A stretch of DNA of 39,212 bases from Planctomycetaceae bacterium (GCA_007121535.1 SKKK01000343.1:1-39212), one strand, 5' to 3'. Numbered from the stretch's first letter, positions 6,444 to 15,377 are shown. Program-made: numbers and translations. Notes: generated by a model from the letters alone, not told the origin.

Positions 6444-8075
6444 ATGCTGATTGAGTTTCACATCATCCAGGACCACGGTCCGTCGAACATGAACCGAGGC
6501 CGGGACGCCCAGCCCAAGACGGCGTTCTACGCCGGCACGCTACGGCTGCGCGTTAGCAGCCAGTGCCGCAAACGCACGCTGCGCCAACCCAAGCCAGCGG
6601 ACGGCCAAGTCGCCCAACCGGGCGTCTTCGAACAGACGGTGGGAACTTCGCACTTCGGCGTCCGCACGCGACTGCTTCCCGAGAAGGTAGCTGAGAGATG
6701 GCGCGAGCAGCACGGAGACAACGCGCCGTTCTTGGAAGGAATCAAATCCGCTGTCTCCGGCGTGGCAAAAAAGGATGGGCGTCAGGATGATGCCAAAGCC
6801 GACGGGCGCGTTCGCACTCCGCAAGCCATCTATCTGGAACTCGACCGTGAAGTCGAACGGATCGTCACAGTACTGAATGAACTGCACGACAAGGGCGAAC
6901 TGAAACTGTTGGCCGACGAATCTCAGGTTTTCGGCGAGCACCTCAAGAACGTTGCAGAGCAATTGGAGTGGCAAGGAAAGGACCCCTCCAAGACAATCGC
7001 TTGGGATTCGGTAAAGGCGAATTGGTCCACGCTGGTCGAAGCTTGCGAGAGTTTGGATTTGCCCGACCGGCCGGAGGGCTTTGATCCCGCCGTCGATCCC
7101 GACGCGTTGGTACCGACCTTTGAGTTGGCCAGCGCCCTGCTGCGATTGCTCACGGCCGTCGACGCCGAGAACCCGAAGGACGGCAAAAAGCTGCGAGGTG
7201 CGCTTGCGCCCCCCAGAGGCGCGAAGCCCAAAGCAGCCTCGAAAATATCGTTGGCTGATCTGCTGAAACGAACCGTGGATCGGCCAATTTCTGCGGCTGA
7301 TATCGCCCTGTTCGGCCGCATGACAACCTCCGACGCATTCCGCGACGTGGAAGCCGCCTGCCAAGTGGCCGACGCGATCAGCACGCATCCGGTCCACATC
7401 GACACCGATTTCTTCACGGCTGTCGACGACCTCGATACGGGCAGTGGCGCCGCTCACATGGGTGACTCGCAGTTCGCGTCGGCCGTGTTCTATCAATACT
7501 TGTCCGTCGATTACAACGCCCTCTTGTCTAACCTGGGCGCTGCGGTTCCTGCGGGCAAAGAGAAGGACGCCGCGCTGCAGGCGTTAGCTGCCGAAGCGCG
7601 CACCACGGCTCAAAGGGCAGTGGAAGGACTGCTCCGGGCCATCATGCTGAACGTCCCGTCGGGCAAGATCAACAGCCATGCGCACCATCAGCAACCCAGT
7701 TTGATTCTGGTCGAAGTCAAGCAGACGCACGCAGCCACCAGCTACCTGACGGCGTTTCACGAGCCCGCGCGGGGTGGTCAGCGCGAAGACGGGTCGGTGG
7801 AAACACTGTTGACCGACAGCGTGCGCAAGCTGCTGGCCTTTGCCCGGTACCGCGATGAGAAAATGAGGATCGACGGCACCCGGCGGTTCTTGTTCGCCAA
7901 CGACGAGGCAACCGAGAAGACGATCAAGCGTCTGCGCGCGAGCCTGCAAGACGGCCCATCCACGGCGCCGACCGACGACGGCCTATTCGCCGAATCCAGC
8001 CTGACCGAGTGCGAAACCTTCGAGGAACTGGTGAGCGTTATCAACCGCGCCGTTGCGCCCGGGGGGACCGAATGA
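6444..8075 (+). CDS. cas7e: Cas7e (Cse4) backbone subunit with a large insertion
   Basis: The repeated backbone subunit that coats the crRNA. Family marks are the N-terminal PSNMNRGRDAQPKTAFYAG with LRVSSQCRKRTLR, and the central ALFGRMTTSDAF, HIDTDFFTAVDDL and FASAVFYQYLSVDYNAL segments, as in E. coli Cas7. It is 543 residues against 363 in E. coli. Most of the extra length lies between about residues 75 and 265 (a charged, helix-rich region followed by a Lys/Ala/Pro linker), between the SSQ motif and the GRM motif. GAGGTG about 7 nt upstream supports ATG 6444. It starts 37 nt after cas8e and its stop overlaps the next start (ATGA, 8072-8075). Confidence 0.92.
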   Translation: MLIEFHIIQDHGPSNMNRGRDAQPKTAFYAGTLRLRVSSQCRKRTLRQPKPADGQVAQPGVFEQTVGTSHFGVRTRLLPEKVAERWREQHGDNAPFLEGIKSAVSGVAKKDGRQDDAKADGRVRTPQAIYLELDREVERIVTVLNELHDKGELKLLADESQVFGEHLKNVAEQLEWQGKDPSKTIAWDSVKANWSTLVEACESLDLPDRPEGFDPAVDPDALVPTFELASALLRLLTAVDAENPKDGKKLRGALAPPRGAKPKAASKISLADLLKRTVDRPISAADIALFGRMTTSDAFRDVEAACQVADAISTHPVHIDTDFFTAVDDLDTGSGAAHMGDSQFASAVFYQYLSVDYNALLSNLGAAVPAGKEKDAALQALAAEARTTAQRAVEGLLRAIMLNVPSGKINSHAHHQQPSLILVEVKQTHAATSYLTAFHEPARGGQREDGSVETLLTDSVRKLLAFARYRDEKMRIDGTRRFLFANDEATEKTIKRLRASLQDGPSTAPTDDGLFAESSLTECETFEELVSVINRAVAPGGTE

Positions 8076-9985
8076 GCAGTTTTCCGAGTTCTAAGAATGA
8101 CGCCGGCGTGCTTTTTCTCCGGCTGGAAGGACCGCTGCAGTCCTGGGGTGAGCGGGCCATCGGCCGATCCCGCGGCACCGCCTCAGTGCCGACGAAATCG
8201 GGGCTGATGGGATTGTTGGGCGCCGCATTGGGCCTGTCGCGAGCCGCCCTGAATCGGCGGCTCGACGAGCTGAACTCCTTGGCGATGGCAGTTCGAGTCG
8301 ATCGCGCGGGACACGTTGCCGAAGATTATCAGACGGTGGGTGCCCGGATCGGGGTTGTTGCTGCGGACGGTCAGGTGAAGAAGACGCCCAGCACCGGTGA
8401 ATACGAAGCCATCATCTCACCTCGCGATTACCTGGTCGACGCCAGCTTTCTCGTCCTGCTGCGCGGCAACCCGGCGATCATCGAGGAACTGGCAGATGCC
8501 CTACGCAATCCGCGTTGGCCCCTGTACCTGGGCCGCAAACGCTGCGTGCCCGGGGCACGCGTGTTTGCGGGAAGTGAGACCGGGCTCAGCCTAGCCGATG
8601 CGATCCGGCGGGACGGTCCGGACGATGATTCGCTTCGCGAACCGGACAACTCGCCTTCCGTCCGCGTCGTTACGGACCTGATCGACCAGGCCGCCTTCGG
8701 TTTGCTGCTGCGATGCGAAGGCAACGAACTGGCGAGCCGTTACGCGGCTGCCAAGTCTTATCTGCACGATCGCCTGGTCCAATTAGCGCCGCCCGTTCAC
8801 GGCGCGCGGATCGTGCTGGATTTTACCATGCGGCGACCGAGTCCGAGCGTACAGCGGCCAGAACTTGCCGATCCGCTGTTCGGAATGCCGCCGCCTGTTC
8901 GGCCGCAACGCGCCAGCGATCCCGATGCGCGCAAAGCTGCGCGAGCGAAATCGGGGGGCCGGTGCATCTTTTGCCGCCACGAACCGGAAAACCCAAAACG
9001 ACTGCATGCTCACCACCTAACCTACGTCCGGCGCGGTAGGGAGCGAGTGACCGATGACTCACAGACTACGGGGACGGACGACCTGGTGATGCTCTGCGAC
9101 GAATGCCACGCAGCGGTTTCGATGTTGGAGTACCAAAACGGCTTCGGGCTTGAACGCATCGACCCCAGAAATCCACGCTGGCATGCGTCTATCCTCGCCG
9201 CCCGAGAAGCTCGTCGGCGGCACTCGGATCCGGCGCGGCCAGTCGTCGCCCCCGGTCCACAGCAATGGACCGACGGTGACGGGCCCCCTCTCGCGATGAT
9301 CGAGACCACGATCCCGCTGAACGCAGGTTCGTCGTTCGCACCCGACGCGCCCGGCAACGTCTGGCTGGCCAATCGGCACCACGTGCATCAACGCTTGTCC
9401 ATGGCTTTTCCAAAGCCCGGTGGACAGTTCGCGGCGCAGGGGTACGGCGTGCGCCGCGACGAAGGTGGGTTCCTTTTCCGCATCGAGCCCGGCCCGCTCG
9501 CGCGAATCCTGGTCAGATCGCGAATCCTGCCCGATTGGGGGCGAGCGTTCGCCGGCGCAGCTTGGCTTGTTCCACGTGAGTTGCCCGCAGCGCAGCGATT
9601 GGATCTCGGGCAGTTCGTTCTCGGCGATCACTTGACGTTCGATCTGGAAGCGAATCCGGTCAAACGTTTGCGAGCGGACGGGCCGGAAGGCCGGCAAGGC
9701 GCGCGTGTCCCGCTGCGCGACGACCACGCGCTGCGGCAGTGGATTGACCGCCGTGCGTGCGAAGCGGGCTTCGAAACCGTCGAAGGCAGCCTGATTGTGG
9801 AACGGCTGGGCCGTCGAACTGCCAAGATGACATCGGTCCCGGATCGTCACTGGGACGGTGTCCGCTTCTCCGGTCAGCTACGCGTCACGGATCCTGATGG
9901 CGTTCGCCGAGCCCTTGTATGCGGCATCGGCCCGGCCAAGGCGTTTGGGTTTGGAATGCTTGCCGTTGGGAGGGTGCAGCCATGA
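8072..9985 (+). CDS. Cas5e-HNH-Cas6e triple fusion
   Basis: 637 residues, starting at the ATG overlapping the cas7 stop. Residues 1-255 are Cas5e (FLRLEGPLQSWGERAIGRS, PTKSGLMGLLGAALG), which holds the crRNA 5' handle. Residues 298-350 are an HNH nuclease: CIFC (298-301), the HAHHLTY core (His314/His315), and DDLVMLCDECHAAV with C342 and C345 completing a zinc-type site. After a Pro/Arg-rich linker, residues 409-637 are Cas6e, the repeat-cutting RNase. Its likely catalytic His439 lies in RHHVHQRLSMAFP, and the C-terminal Gly loop is GIGPAKAFGFG (618-628), nearly the E. coli sequence. No cas3 is seen in the window, so the HNH is the likely target-DNA nuclease. Cas5-HNH type I-E proteins without Cas3 are known; I do not know of one fused to Cas6e. 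Confidence 0.92.
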   Translation: MSSFPSSKNDAGVLFLRLEGPLQSWGERAIGRSRGTASVPTKSGLMGLLGAALGLSRAALNRRLDELNSLAMAVRVDRAGHVAEDYQTVGARIGVVAADGQVKKTPSTGEYEAIISPRDYLVDASFLVLLRGNPAIIEELADALRNPRWPLYLGRKRCVPGARVFAGSETGLSLADAIRRDGPDDDSLREPDNSPSVRVVTDLIDQAAFGLLLRCEGNELASRYAAAKSYLHDRLVQLAPPVHGARIVLDFTMRRPSPSVQRPELADPLFGMPPPVRPQRASDPDARKAARAKSGGRCIFCRHEPENPKRLHAHHLTYVRRGRERVTDDSQTTGTDDLVMLCDECHAAVSMLEYQNGFGLERIDPRNPRWHASILAAREARRRHSDPARPVVAPGPQQWTDGDGPPLAMIETTIPLNAGSSFAPDAPGNVWLANRHHVHQRLSMAFPKPGGQFAAQGYGVRRDEGGFLFRIEPGPLARILVRSRILPDWGRAFAGAAWLVPRELPAAQRLDLGQFVLGDHLTFDLEANPVKRLRADGPEGRQGARVPLRDDHALRQWIDRRACEAGFETVEGSLIVERLGRRTAKMTSVPDRHWDGVRFSGQLRVTDPDGVRRALVCGIGPAKAFGFGMLAVGRVQP

Positions 9986-10911
9986 GAGATCTGACCGAAT
10001 TGACCCGGCTTGGCGATCGGTTGTCGTACCTCTATCTGGAAAAGGGGCGAATCGAGCAGCATCAGAACTCGGTGGCCTACGTTACCGAGAAGGAAACAGT
10101 GCCCATTCCTGCCGCCAGTCTGGCCCTGTTGATGCTCGGGCCGGGGACAACAATCACCCACGCTGCGATCCGCAATCTTGCCGATTGCAACTGTCTGGTC
10201 GCGTGGTGCGGTGACGAGGGAATGCGATTCTACAGCTTCGGCCGCGGGGGCACTTACCAGGCGCATAAGCTGCTGCGTCAAGCCGAGTTGTACTGCAACC
10301 CGCGCTCGCGAGCGGCGGTGGTGCGGCGGATGTACGCCAAACGGTTCGGCCAGCCACTGGAGCCCGGATTGACCCTGGAACAAATCCGCGGCCGCGAGGG
10401 CCACCGAGTCCGAAGCGCGTACCGCGAGGCGGCCGAACGTTTCGGACTGAAGTGGGAAGGACGACGCTACGACCCCGCTGACTGGAGCGTCGCCGACCCG
10501 CTGAACCGTGCTCTGTCGGCTGCCAACGCCTGCTTGCACGGTCTGGTCCAGGCGGCCATTGTCACCGCGGGCTATTCGCCGGCGATCGGCTTCATCCACA
10601 CCGGTAAGGCGCTGTCGTTCGTCTACGACGTAGCCGATCTGTACAAAGTCACCTGGATCGTCCCGCTGGCTTTCGAGGTCGTGGCTGAAAGCGAAAAGAA
10701 GGTCGAACAGCGGAGCCGACTGGCGTGCCGCGGTTTGTTCCAGCGTGAGCGTTTCTTGGAGCGAATTTTGCCTGACATCGAGGAGGTACTTCATGGTCGT
10801 AATGATTCTGGAACGTGTACCGTCCAGCCTCAGGGGGGATCTGAGCCGATGGATGATCGAACCGAAGGCAGGGATATTCCTCGGACGTATGACAGCCCGG
10901 ATCCGCGATAA
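9982..10911 (+). CDS. cas1: Cas1e integrase, type I-E
   Basis: 309 residues (E. coli Cas1: 305), starting at ATG 9982, which overlaps the previous stop (ATGA). Metal-binding residues are present: E139 (GREGHRVR), H206 (AIGFIHTGK), D216 and D219 (SFVYDVADL). These correspond to E. coli E141, H208, D218 and D221. With Cas2 it forms the complex that inserts new spacers. The last ~40 residues (after DIEEVLHG) are Gly/Ser/Asp-rich and poorly conserved. This tail overlaps the first 119 nt of cas2, so the end of cas1 is partly dictated by cas2 coding in another frame. Confidence 0.95.
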   Translation: MRDLTELTRLGDRLSYLYLEKGRIEQHQNSVAYVTEKETVPIPAASLALLMLGPGTTITHAAIRNLADCNCLVAWCGDEGMRFYSFGRGGTYQAHKLLRQAELYCNPRSRAAVVRRMYAKRFGQPLEPGLTLEQIRGREGHRVRSAYREAAERFGLKWEGRRYDPADWSVADPLNRALSAANACLHGLVQAAIVTAGYSPAIGFIHTGKALSFVYDVADLYKVTWIVPLAFEVVAESEKKVEQRSRLACRGLFQRERFLERILPDIEEVLHGRNDSGTCTVQPQGGSEPMDDRTEGRDIPRTYDSPDPR

Positions 10912-11077
10912 GCTCTGGGAAAAGGCCGTCGCAGGCAGCCAGAGCGGTGCGTGCCTGCAAGCCTGGACCGCGCCGGGCGAACAGGGGTTCGTCGTGCGGA
11001 CGCATGGCGACACTTCCCGAACAATGATAGACATCGAAGGACTACATCTTGTAGCAATCCCTCGCACCAACAACTAG
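10793..11077 (+). CDS. cas2: Cas2e, type I-E adaptation protein
   Basis: 94 residues starting MVVMILERVPSSLRGDLSR, with the Cas2e hallmark AGIFLGRMTARIRDKLWE and the tail THGDTSRTMIDIEGLHLV. The length equals E. coli Cas2e (94). AGGAGG at 10781-10786 with a 6-nt gap fixes the ATG at 10793, inside the cas1 reading frame. The gene ends within a perfect 8-bp hairpin that abuts the first CRISPR repeat. No leader-sized gap follows it. Confidence 0.95.
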   Translation: MVVMILERVPSSLRGDLSRWMIEPKAGIFLGRMTARIRDKLWEKAVAGSQSGACLQAWTAPGEQGFVVRTHGDTSRTMIDIEGLHLVAIPRTNN

Positions 11078-11086
11078 ATGTTGGTG
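11065..11086. other. perfect hairpin abutting the first CRISPR repeat
   Basis: CACCAACA (11065-11072) and TGTTGGTG (11079-11086) form an 8-bp perfect inverted repeat with loop ACTAGA. The cas2 stop (TAG 11075-11077) lies in the loop and the last G is the first base of repeat 1. There is no T-tract, so it is not a classic terminator. It could mark the integration end of the array or shape RNA at the cas2/array border. Confidence 0.6.
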
Positions 11087-12837
11087 TTGTCCCCATGCAC
11101 ATGGGGGTGAACCGGATGGTGATGAGGACATGATCAAGGCGCTGGCCGTTGTCCCCATGCACATGGGGGTGAACCGAATTGCTGGCTCTTGTATTCCGCC
11201 TCCGACCAGGTTGTCCCCATGCACATGGGGGTGAACCGGGGAATCACAATGAGTATGCCGGAGAATTTTCGTTGTCCCCATGCACATGGGGGTGAACCGC
11301 CGACCAGGCAGCGACGGCGGATCTGTTCCTCGTTGTCCCCATGCACATGGGGGTGAACCGGAAATCGAGGTCACCGACTCGGACAGCAACACGTTGTCCC
11401 CATGCACATGGGGGTGAACCGCAAGTCTTGTGGATTTCGTTTTGCTCGGGCGGCGTTGTCCCCATGCACATGGGGGTGAACCGCAAGCTGGAGGTTATCG
11501 GTCGGCTACCTTACGTTGTCCCCATGCACATGGGGGTGAACCGCTCCCGCCGAAGCCCGTCACACGCGGGCAGTCGTTGTCCCCATGCACATGGGGGTGA
11601 ACCGTCCACGGTCTAGCTGAACGGCTAGGCTTGAAGTTGTCCCCATGCACATGGGGGTGAACCGCGGTCGGCTCCACGGTTTCGGGTTTCGGGTCAGTTG
11701 TCCCCATGCACATGGGGGTGAACCGCAAGCCACCCTGGTCCTGTTCGCAGATGAGGCCGTTGTCCCCATGCACATGGGGGTGAACCGCTTTACTCACCGG
11801 GAAGCGACGAAATCGTAAGGTTGTCCCCATGCACATGGGGGTGAACCGTAATCGTCGTTTACGCTCACGGCATCAACTCCCGTTGTCCCCATGCACATGG
11901 GGGTGAACCGCAGGATCGCGGCCGGTCCGCGTGGGATGCGTACGTTGTCCCCATGCACATGGGGGTGAACCGGGCCGTGGTTATCAGGGTGAGTTGTGAT
12001 TGCAGTTGTCCCCATGCACATGGGGGTGAACCGTATGTTTTTTTGACCGAAATCGACGTGTACGACGTTGTCCCCATGCACATGGGGGTGAACCGGGCTA
12101 CACCCATCTGTACGAGGCCATGATGTTGGTTGTCCCCATGCACATGGGGGTGAACCGGAAGACGGCCTGGCCAAGATCGATACGGTCTACGTTGTCCCCA
12201 TGCACATGGGGGTGAACCGGTGATGGGCGGGGTGGCCAACTATGACAACCCGTTGTCCCCATGCACATGGGGGTGAACCGCGGTCAAAAACCAGATGACC
12301 GAGCTGGACGAAGTTGTCCCCATGCACATGGGGGTGAACCGACATCGAGGATCATCGCGTCCCGTCCAAAACGTTGTCCCCATGCACATGGGGGTGAACC
12401 GGAATTGCATTGCGACAACCGGAACCGCAACTACGTTGTCCCCATGCACATGGGGGTGAACCGGACAAGAAGACGGGCAAGCGAGTCCAGTACGAAGTTG
12501 TCCCCATGCACATGGGGGTGAACCGATCAGGTCGCTAAGCTCGGCGTTGCCGACGGCGTTGTCCCCATGCACATGGGGGTGAACCGAACATGAGTGGTGG
12601 AATGCATCATTCACGAGCGTTGTCCCCATGCACATGGGGGTGAACCGGTCGTCCGGATCGTCAAGGAGGGCGAATATCCCGTTGTCCCCATGCACATGGG
12701 GGTGAACCGGTGACGATCACTCTGCGATTCAAGCCCGTGATCGTTGTCCCCATGCACATGGGGGTGAACCGTTGTTCCAGGATCGGATGGAGCGAGAGGG
12801 GAAAGTTGTGCCCATGCACTATGGTTGTCCCCATGCA
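11086..12837 (+). CRISPR. type I-E CRISPR array, 28 identical repeats plus a degenerate trailer
   Basis: The repeat is 29 nt: GTTGT, then CCCCAT-GCAC-ATGGGG, then GTGAACCG. It has the short stem and ACCG end typical of type I-E, and the predicted crRNA 5' handle is GTGAACCG. I count 28 identical copies from 11086 to 12771, with starts 60-62 nt apart and spacers of 31-33 nt (27 spacers). A 28th spacer-length unit is followed by a damaged repeat at 12805 (GTTGTGCCCATGCACTATGG) and a 14-nt partial repeat at 12824. The damage marks the old end, so new spacers enter on the cas2 side. Identical repeats suggest active or recently active adaptation. Minus-strand frames of 'SPPCAWGQ' type through it are repeat translation, not genes. 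Confidence 0.98.
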
Positions 12838-13560
12838 GCCTTGACTCGCCGCGATCCGGTCAACATCATCATTGGCATTCAAGCTTGATCAGCGTGCGGC
12901 AATGGGATCATCCGGCCTCACGGTCGCCATCCACTGCAACAGGATTTCGCACGAGGGTCTCGTCATGGAAAGCGGATCTGAGGTCGTGATGAGTTGCCGT
13001 CACCAGCCCGGCGCTGGTCGAACCATCGCCCCAATCGATCAGCGCCGCATGCGTATCCAACACGCCCGGTTCGATGAACGTGGCGACGAATTGGACCACC
13101 GAACCTTCGACGCCTGTTACGTCGCTGGCCGTCAACACGGTCGGCGCCACATTGGTGACGGGGACAGTGATCGTGTGGCTGGCGGTGCTGCCGGCTGTAT
13201 CGATGACGGTCAGCGTGACGGGGCATTCGCCGCCTTCGAGTGCCGATTCCGGTTGGAAAGGGGACCGGTCTTCCTGTGATGAAGTGGCCGGTCAGACGGT
13301 TGCGGGGCGAGTCGCGGTCTGCGAATTGGGGCGCCACGGTTGCGAGAGCCGCAAGTCGTCACTTCGTCCAGATCCACCCGGCGACAACAGGTTTGATCCA
13401 CCGATCGCAGGTTCCGCTGCCGTGGAAACAACAGCGTCGAACCACCACCCGGCAGCGCGGCATCGCCCAACGGACTGACCAGCAACGAACCGGGCGGGAC
13501 GCGGGATTCGAGCTGCTCGAACAGCAACCGCCCCCGAAGCCAGGGCGGTTTAGGAGATTT
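12838..13560 (-). pseudogene. PKD-repeat surface protein fragment, right copy (N-terminal part)
   Basis: Read on the minus strand, it begins RLLFEQLESRVPPGSLLV, a start motif common in very large planctomycete surface proteins. It later encodes PKD/Ig-like modules: GGECPVTLTVIDTAGSTA, HTITVPVTNVAPTVLTASDV, then GVEGSVVQFVATFIEPG and DTHAALIDWGDGSTSAG. The N-terminal motif and the PKD part are in different frames, and the gene ends at the CRISPR trailer. It is therefore a remnant. A shorter sister copy lies at 2821-3052. Confidence 0.7.
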
Positions 13561-13602
13561 CTTTCGTTGTCACCAATACCCAACGACAAGAATGCGTCTG
13601 CG

Positions 13603-15321
13603 TCATCGCTGCGTTGTTCGTAGCGGCCAATGTCGCAGGTTATGAGGGGATCTTGCGATTCCGCCGGCTTTGTTCACCAACCGTTTCAAGGCGGCGCGGT
13701 CCGAGACGGGTTTGCCTGCCAGAACGTCCTGTTCCGTGAACCGGGCCAGCAGGATTTCGGGTTGCACCCAACGCTGGCGTTCGTAGGAGACGTAGATGGT
13801 ACCGTCGTCGCTTTGGAAGCCGAAGGGGTACGAGCAACTGCGTTCATCCAGCATCAGTCCACCTTCCCATGTGAGCCCTTCATCCCGCGAGAGATATGCC
13901 ATCAGTTGGACTCGGCCGGTGAGCGTGTCGATCGGACCGTGCTTGACCAGCAGCCAGTTGCCGGATCGGAGTTTCATGAAGACGAACCGGGCGGCAGGGT
14001 GTGGGATATCATTGGGCCGTAGCTCTGTCCACATACGGCCTCGGTCGCTGGACTCGCCGACCAGGAACCAGCCGTGCATCCGATTGAAGCTGATCAAACG
14101 TCCGTCGGAGCGCTCGACGATCATGTATTCGTCGAAGTCGTTCCGAACTTCACTGGTCAGCTCGCCTCCCAACTGGAACGATCGGGCGCCATCGGTCGAG
14201 ATGAGCGGACGCGAGTTGTTTTCGTCACGCTGCCAGTTGCCGGTCGGCAGGATGTACGAGCCATCGGACAATACCGTCGGCGTGGTCAGCAGATTCAATT
14301 GATCGGCCAGCTTCCTGGGCGCCGACCATTCGGGCTGGCAGGCATCAGGATTCTCTGAAGTGATCGCCCACTGCGACGAGTGTGGTTGCGTCAGGCCCAG
14401 CGGGTATTCGCTCCACATGATCCATAACAGGCCGTTCGGGGCCGTCCAAACGGTCACGTGATCGGTGCGAATGCCGCCCGGTCCGTCCTGGTCCAGTACG
14501 AGGAACGGTTCGCTCCACGTTTGGCCATCGTCGTCGCTGTAGAGGACCACGCCGAAGTTATCCTGGCTCTCCATTTCCCCGCCGCTGGAAAACCCGCACC
14601 AGAGCCGTCCGCCCGGGGTTCGCGTAATGCTCGAGGCGATGCCGAAACGCCGATTCGCATCGGCATACTCCGGGCCGGGATTCTGGTGGACGATCGGCAC
14701 GGGATGCTCGCGCCCCGCCACCATGACGGTTTCCCGACCCGGCTTCGGCCGGGCATCGTGCACAGTGGTCCGTGCCTCTTCCAGCATGACCGGAACGGCC
14801 CACAATCCGAACTCGACGACCTCCCCTGCCACGCATTCCTTCTGGTAAACGGCACAGTACGTTTCCGTGGGCCGAACGAATTCGAACAATTCCACTTCCG
14901 GCAGGGCGACTCTTTGAAAGCCTTGTCGTTCCAGCGCGTCCGCTTGACTGCCTCGTGGATTACGATGAGCGAGCGGCGTCAGGAAGTAAACCATGCCCGG
15001 CCGAACAACGCGCAGGCTTTTCTCTCCGCCGATCGTATCCCGCAAGAACATGGCTGCCCCCAGTTCCGGCGGCCATTGCTTCAGTCGATACCGGCGATCG
15101 CTGAACGAAGTCGCTCCCGCCCGAACCAGTTCCGCCTCGCCGGTTGTCGAAAACACGACTGCAGGCCGGTCGACACGCAGTGCCTGCCCCCCGGTCGCCA
15201 TCGCCGCGGTTGCCGTCAGCCGTTCCTGCTGGTCCGCGTTGCACCAATTCGCGCTACATGGCACAAAGAAGCAGATCACTCCGTACGCCACGATGAATGT
15301 TTTCGCCATTGCGGTGCTCAT
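13603..15321 (-). CDS. secreted BNR-repeat sialidase-like protein (572 aa)
   Basis: Signal peptide (MAKTFIVAYGVICFFVPCSA) then a six-bladed-propeller type enzyme region. Asp-box-like repeats include SDDDGQTWSEPF, STDGARSFQLG, SSDRGRMWTEL and SRDEGLTWEGG, spaced as in exo-sialidase/neuraminidase-like proteins. The first ~200 residues before the propeller are a separate domain of unknown role. AAAGGGAAC upstream supports ATG 15321; ATG 15309 is also possible. The substrate cannot be named: many such proteins in planctomycetes act on or bind glycans without being true sialidases. It stands alone, between the PKD remnant and repeat DNA. Confidence 0.85.
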   Translation of the reverse strand: MSTAMAKTFIVAYGVICFFVPCSANWCNADQQERLTATAAMATGGQALRVDRPAVVFSTTGEAELVRAGATSFSDRRYRLKQWPPELGAAMFLRDTIGGEKSLRVVRPGMVYFLTPLAHRNPRGSQADALERQGFQRVALPEVELFEFVRPTETYCAVYQKECVAGEVVEFGLWAVPVMLEEARTTVHDARPKPGRETVMVAGREHPVPIVHQNPGPEYADANRRFGIASSITRTPGGRLWCGFSSGGEMESQDNFGVVLYSDDDGQTWSEPFLVLDQDGPGGIRTDHVTVWTAPNGLLWIMWSEYPLGLTQPHSSQWAITSENPDACQPEWSAPRKLADQLNLLTTPTVLSDGSYILPTGNWQRDENNSRPLISTDGARSFQLGGELTSEVRNDFDEYMIVERSDGRLISFNRMHGWFLVGESSDRGRMWTELRPNDIPHPAARFVFMKLRSGNWLLVKHGPIDTLTGRVQLMAYLSRDEGLTWEGGLMLDERSCSYPFGFQSDDGTIYVSYERQRWVQPEILLARFTEQDVLAGKPVSDRAALKRLVNKAGGIARSPHNLRHWPLRTTQR

Positions 15322-15377
15322 TGTTCGAGTTCCCTTTCCAAGTATTCATGGGCTTGATGCTATTCCAGCCGAATCGG

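Noticed and set aside
11086-12695. Several minus-strand frames of 70-150 codons with repeated SPPCAWGQ/FTPMCMGTT/VHPHVHGDN motifs.
   Set aside because: They are translations of the CRISPR repeat and spacers in three frames; no start signals, and the motif period equals the array period.
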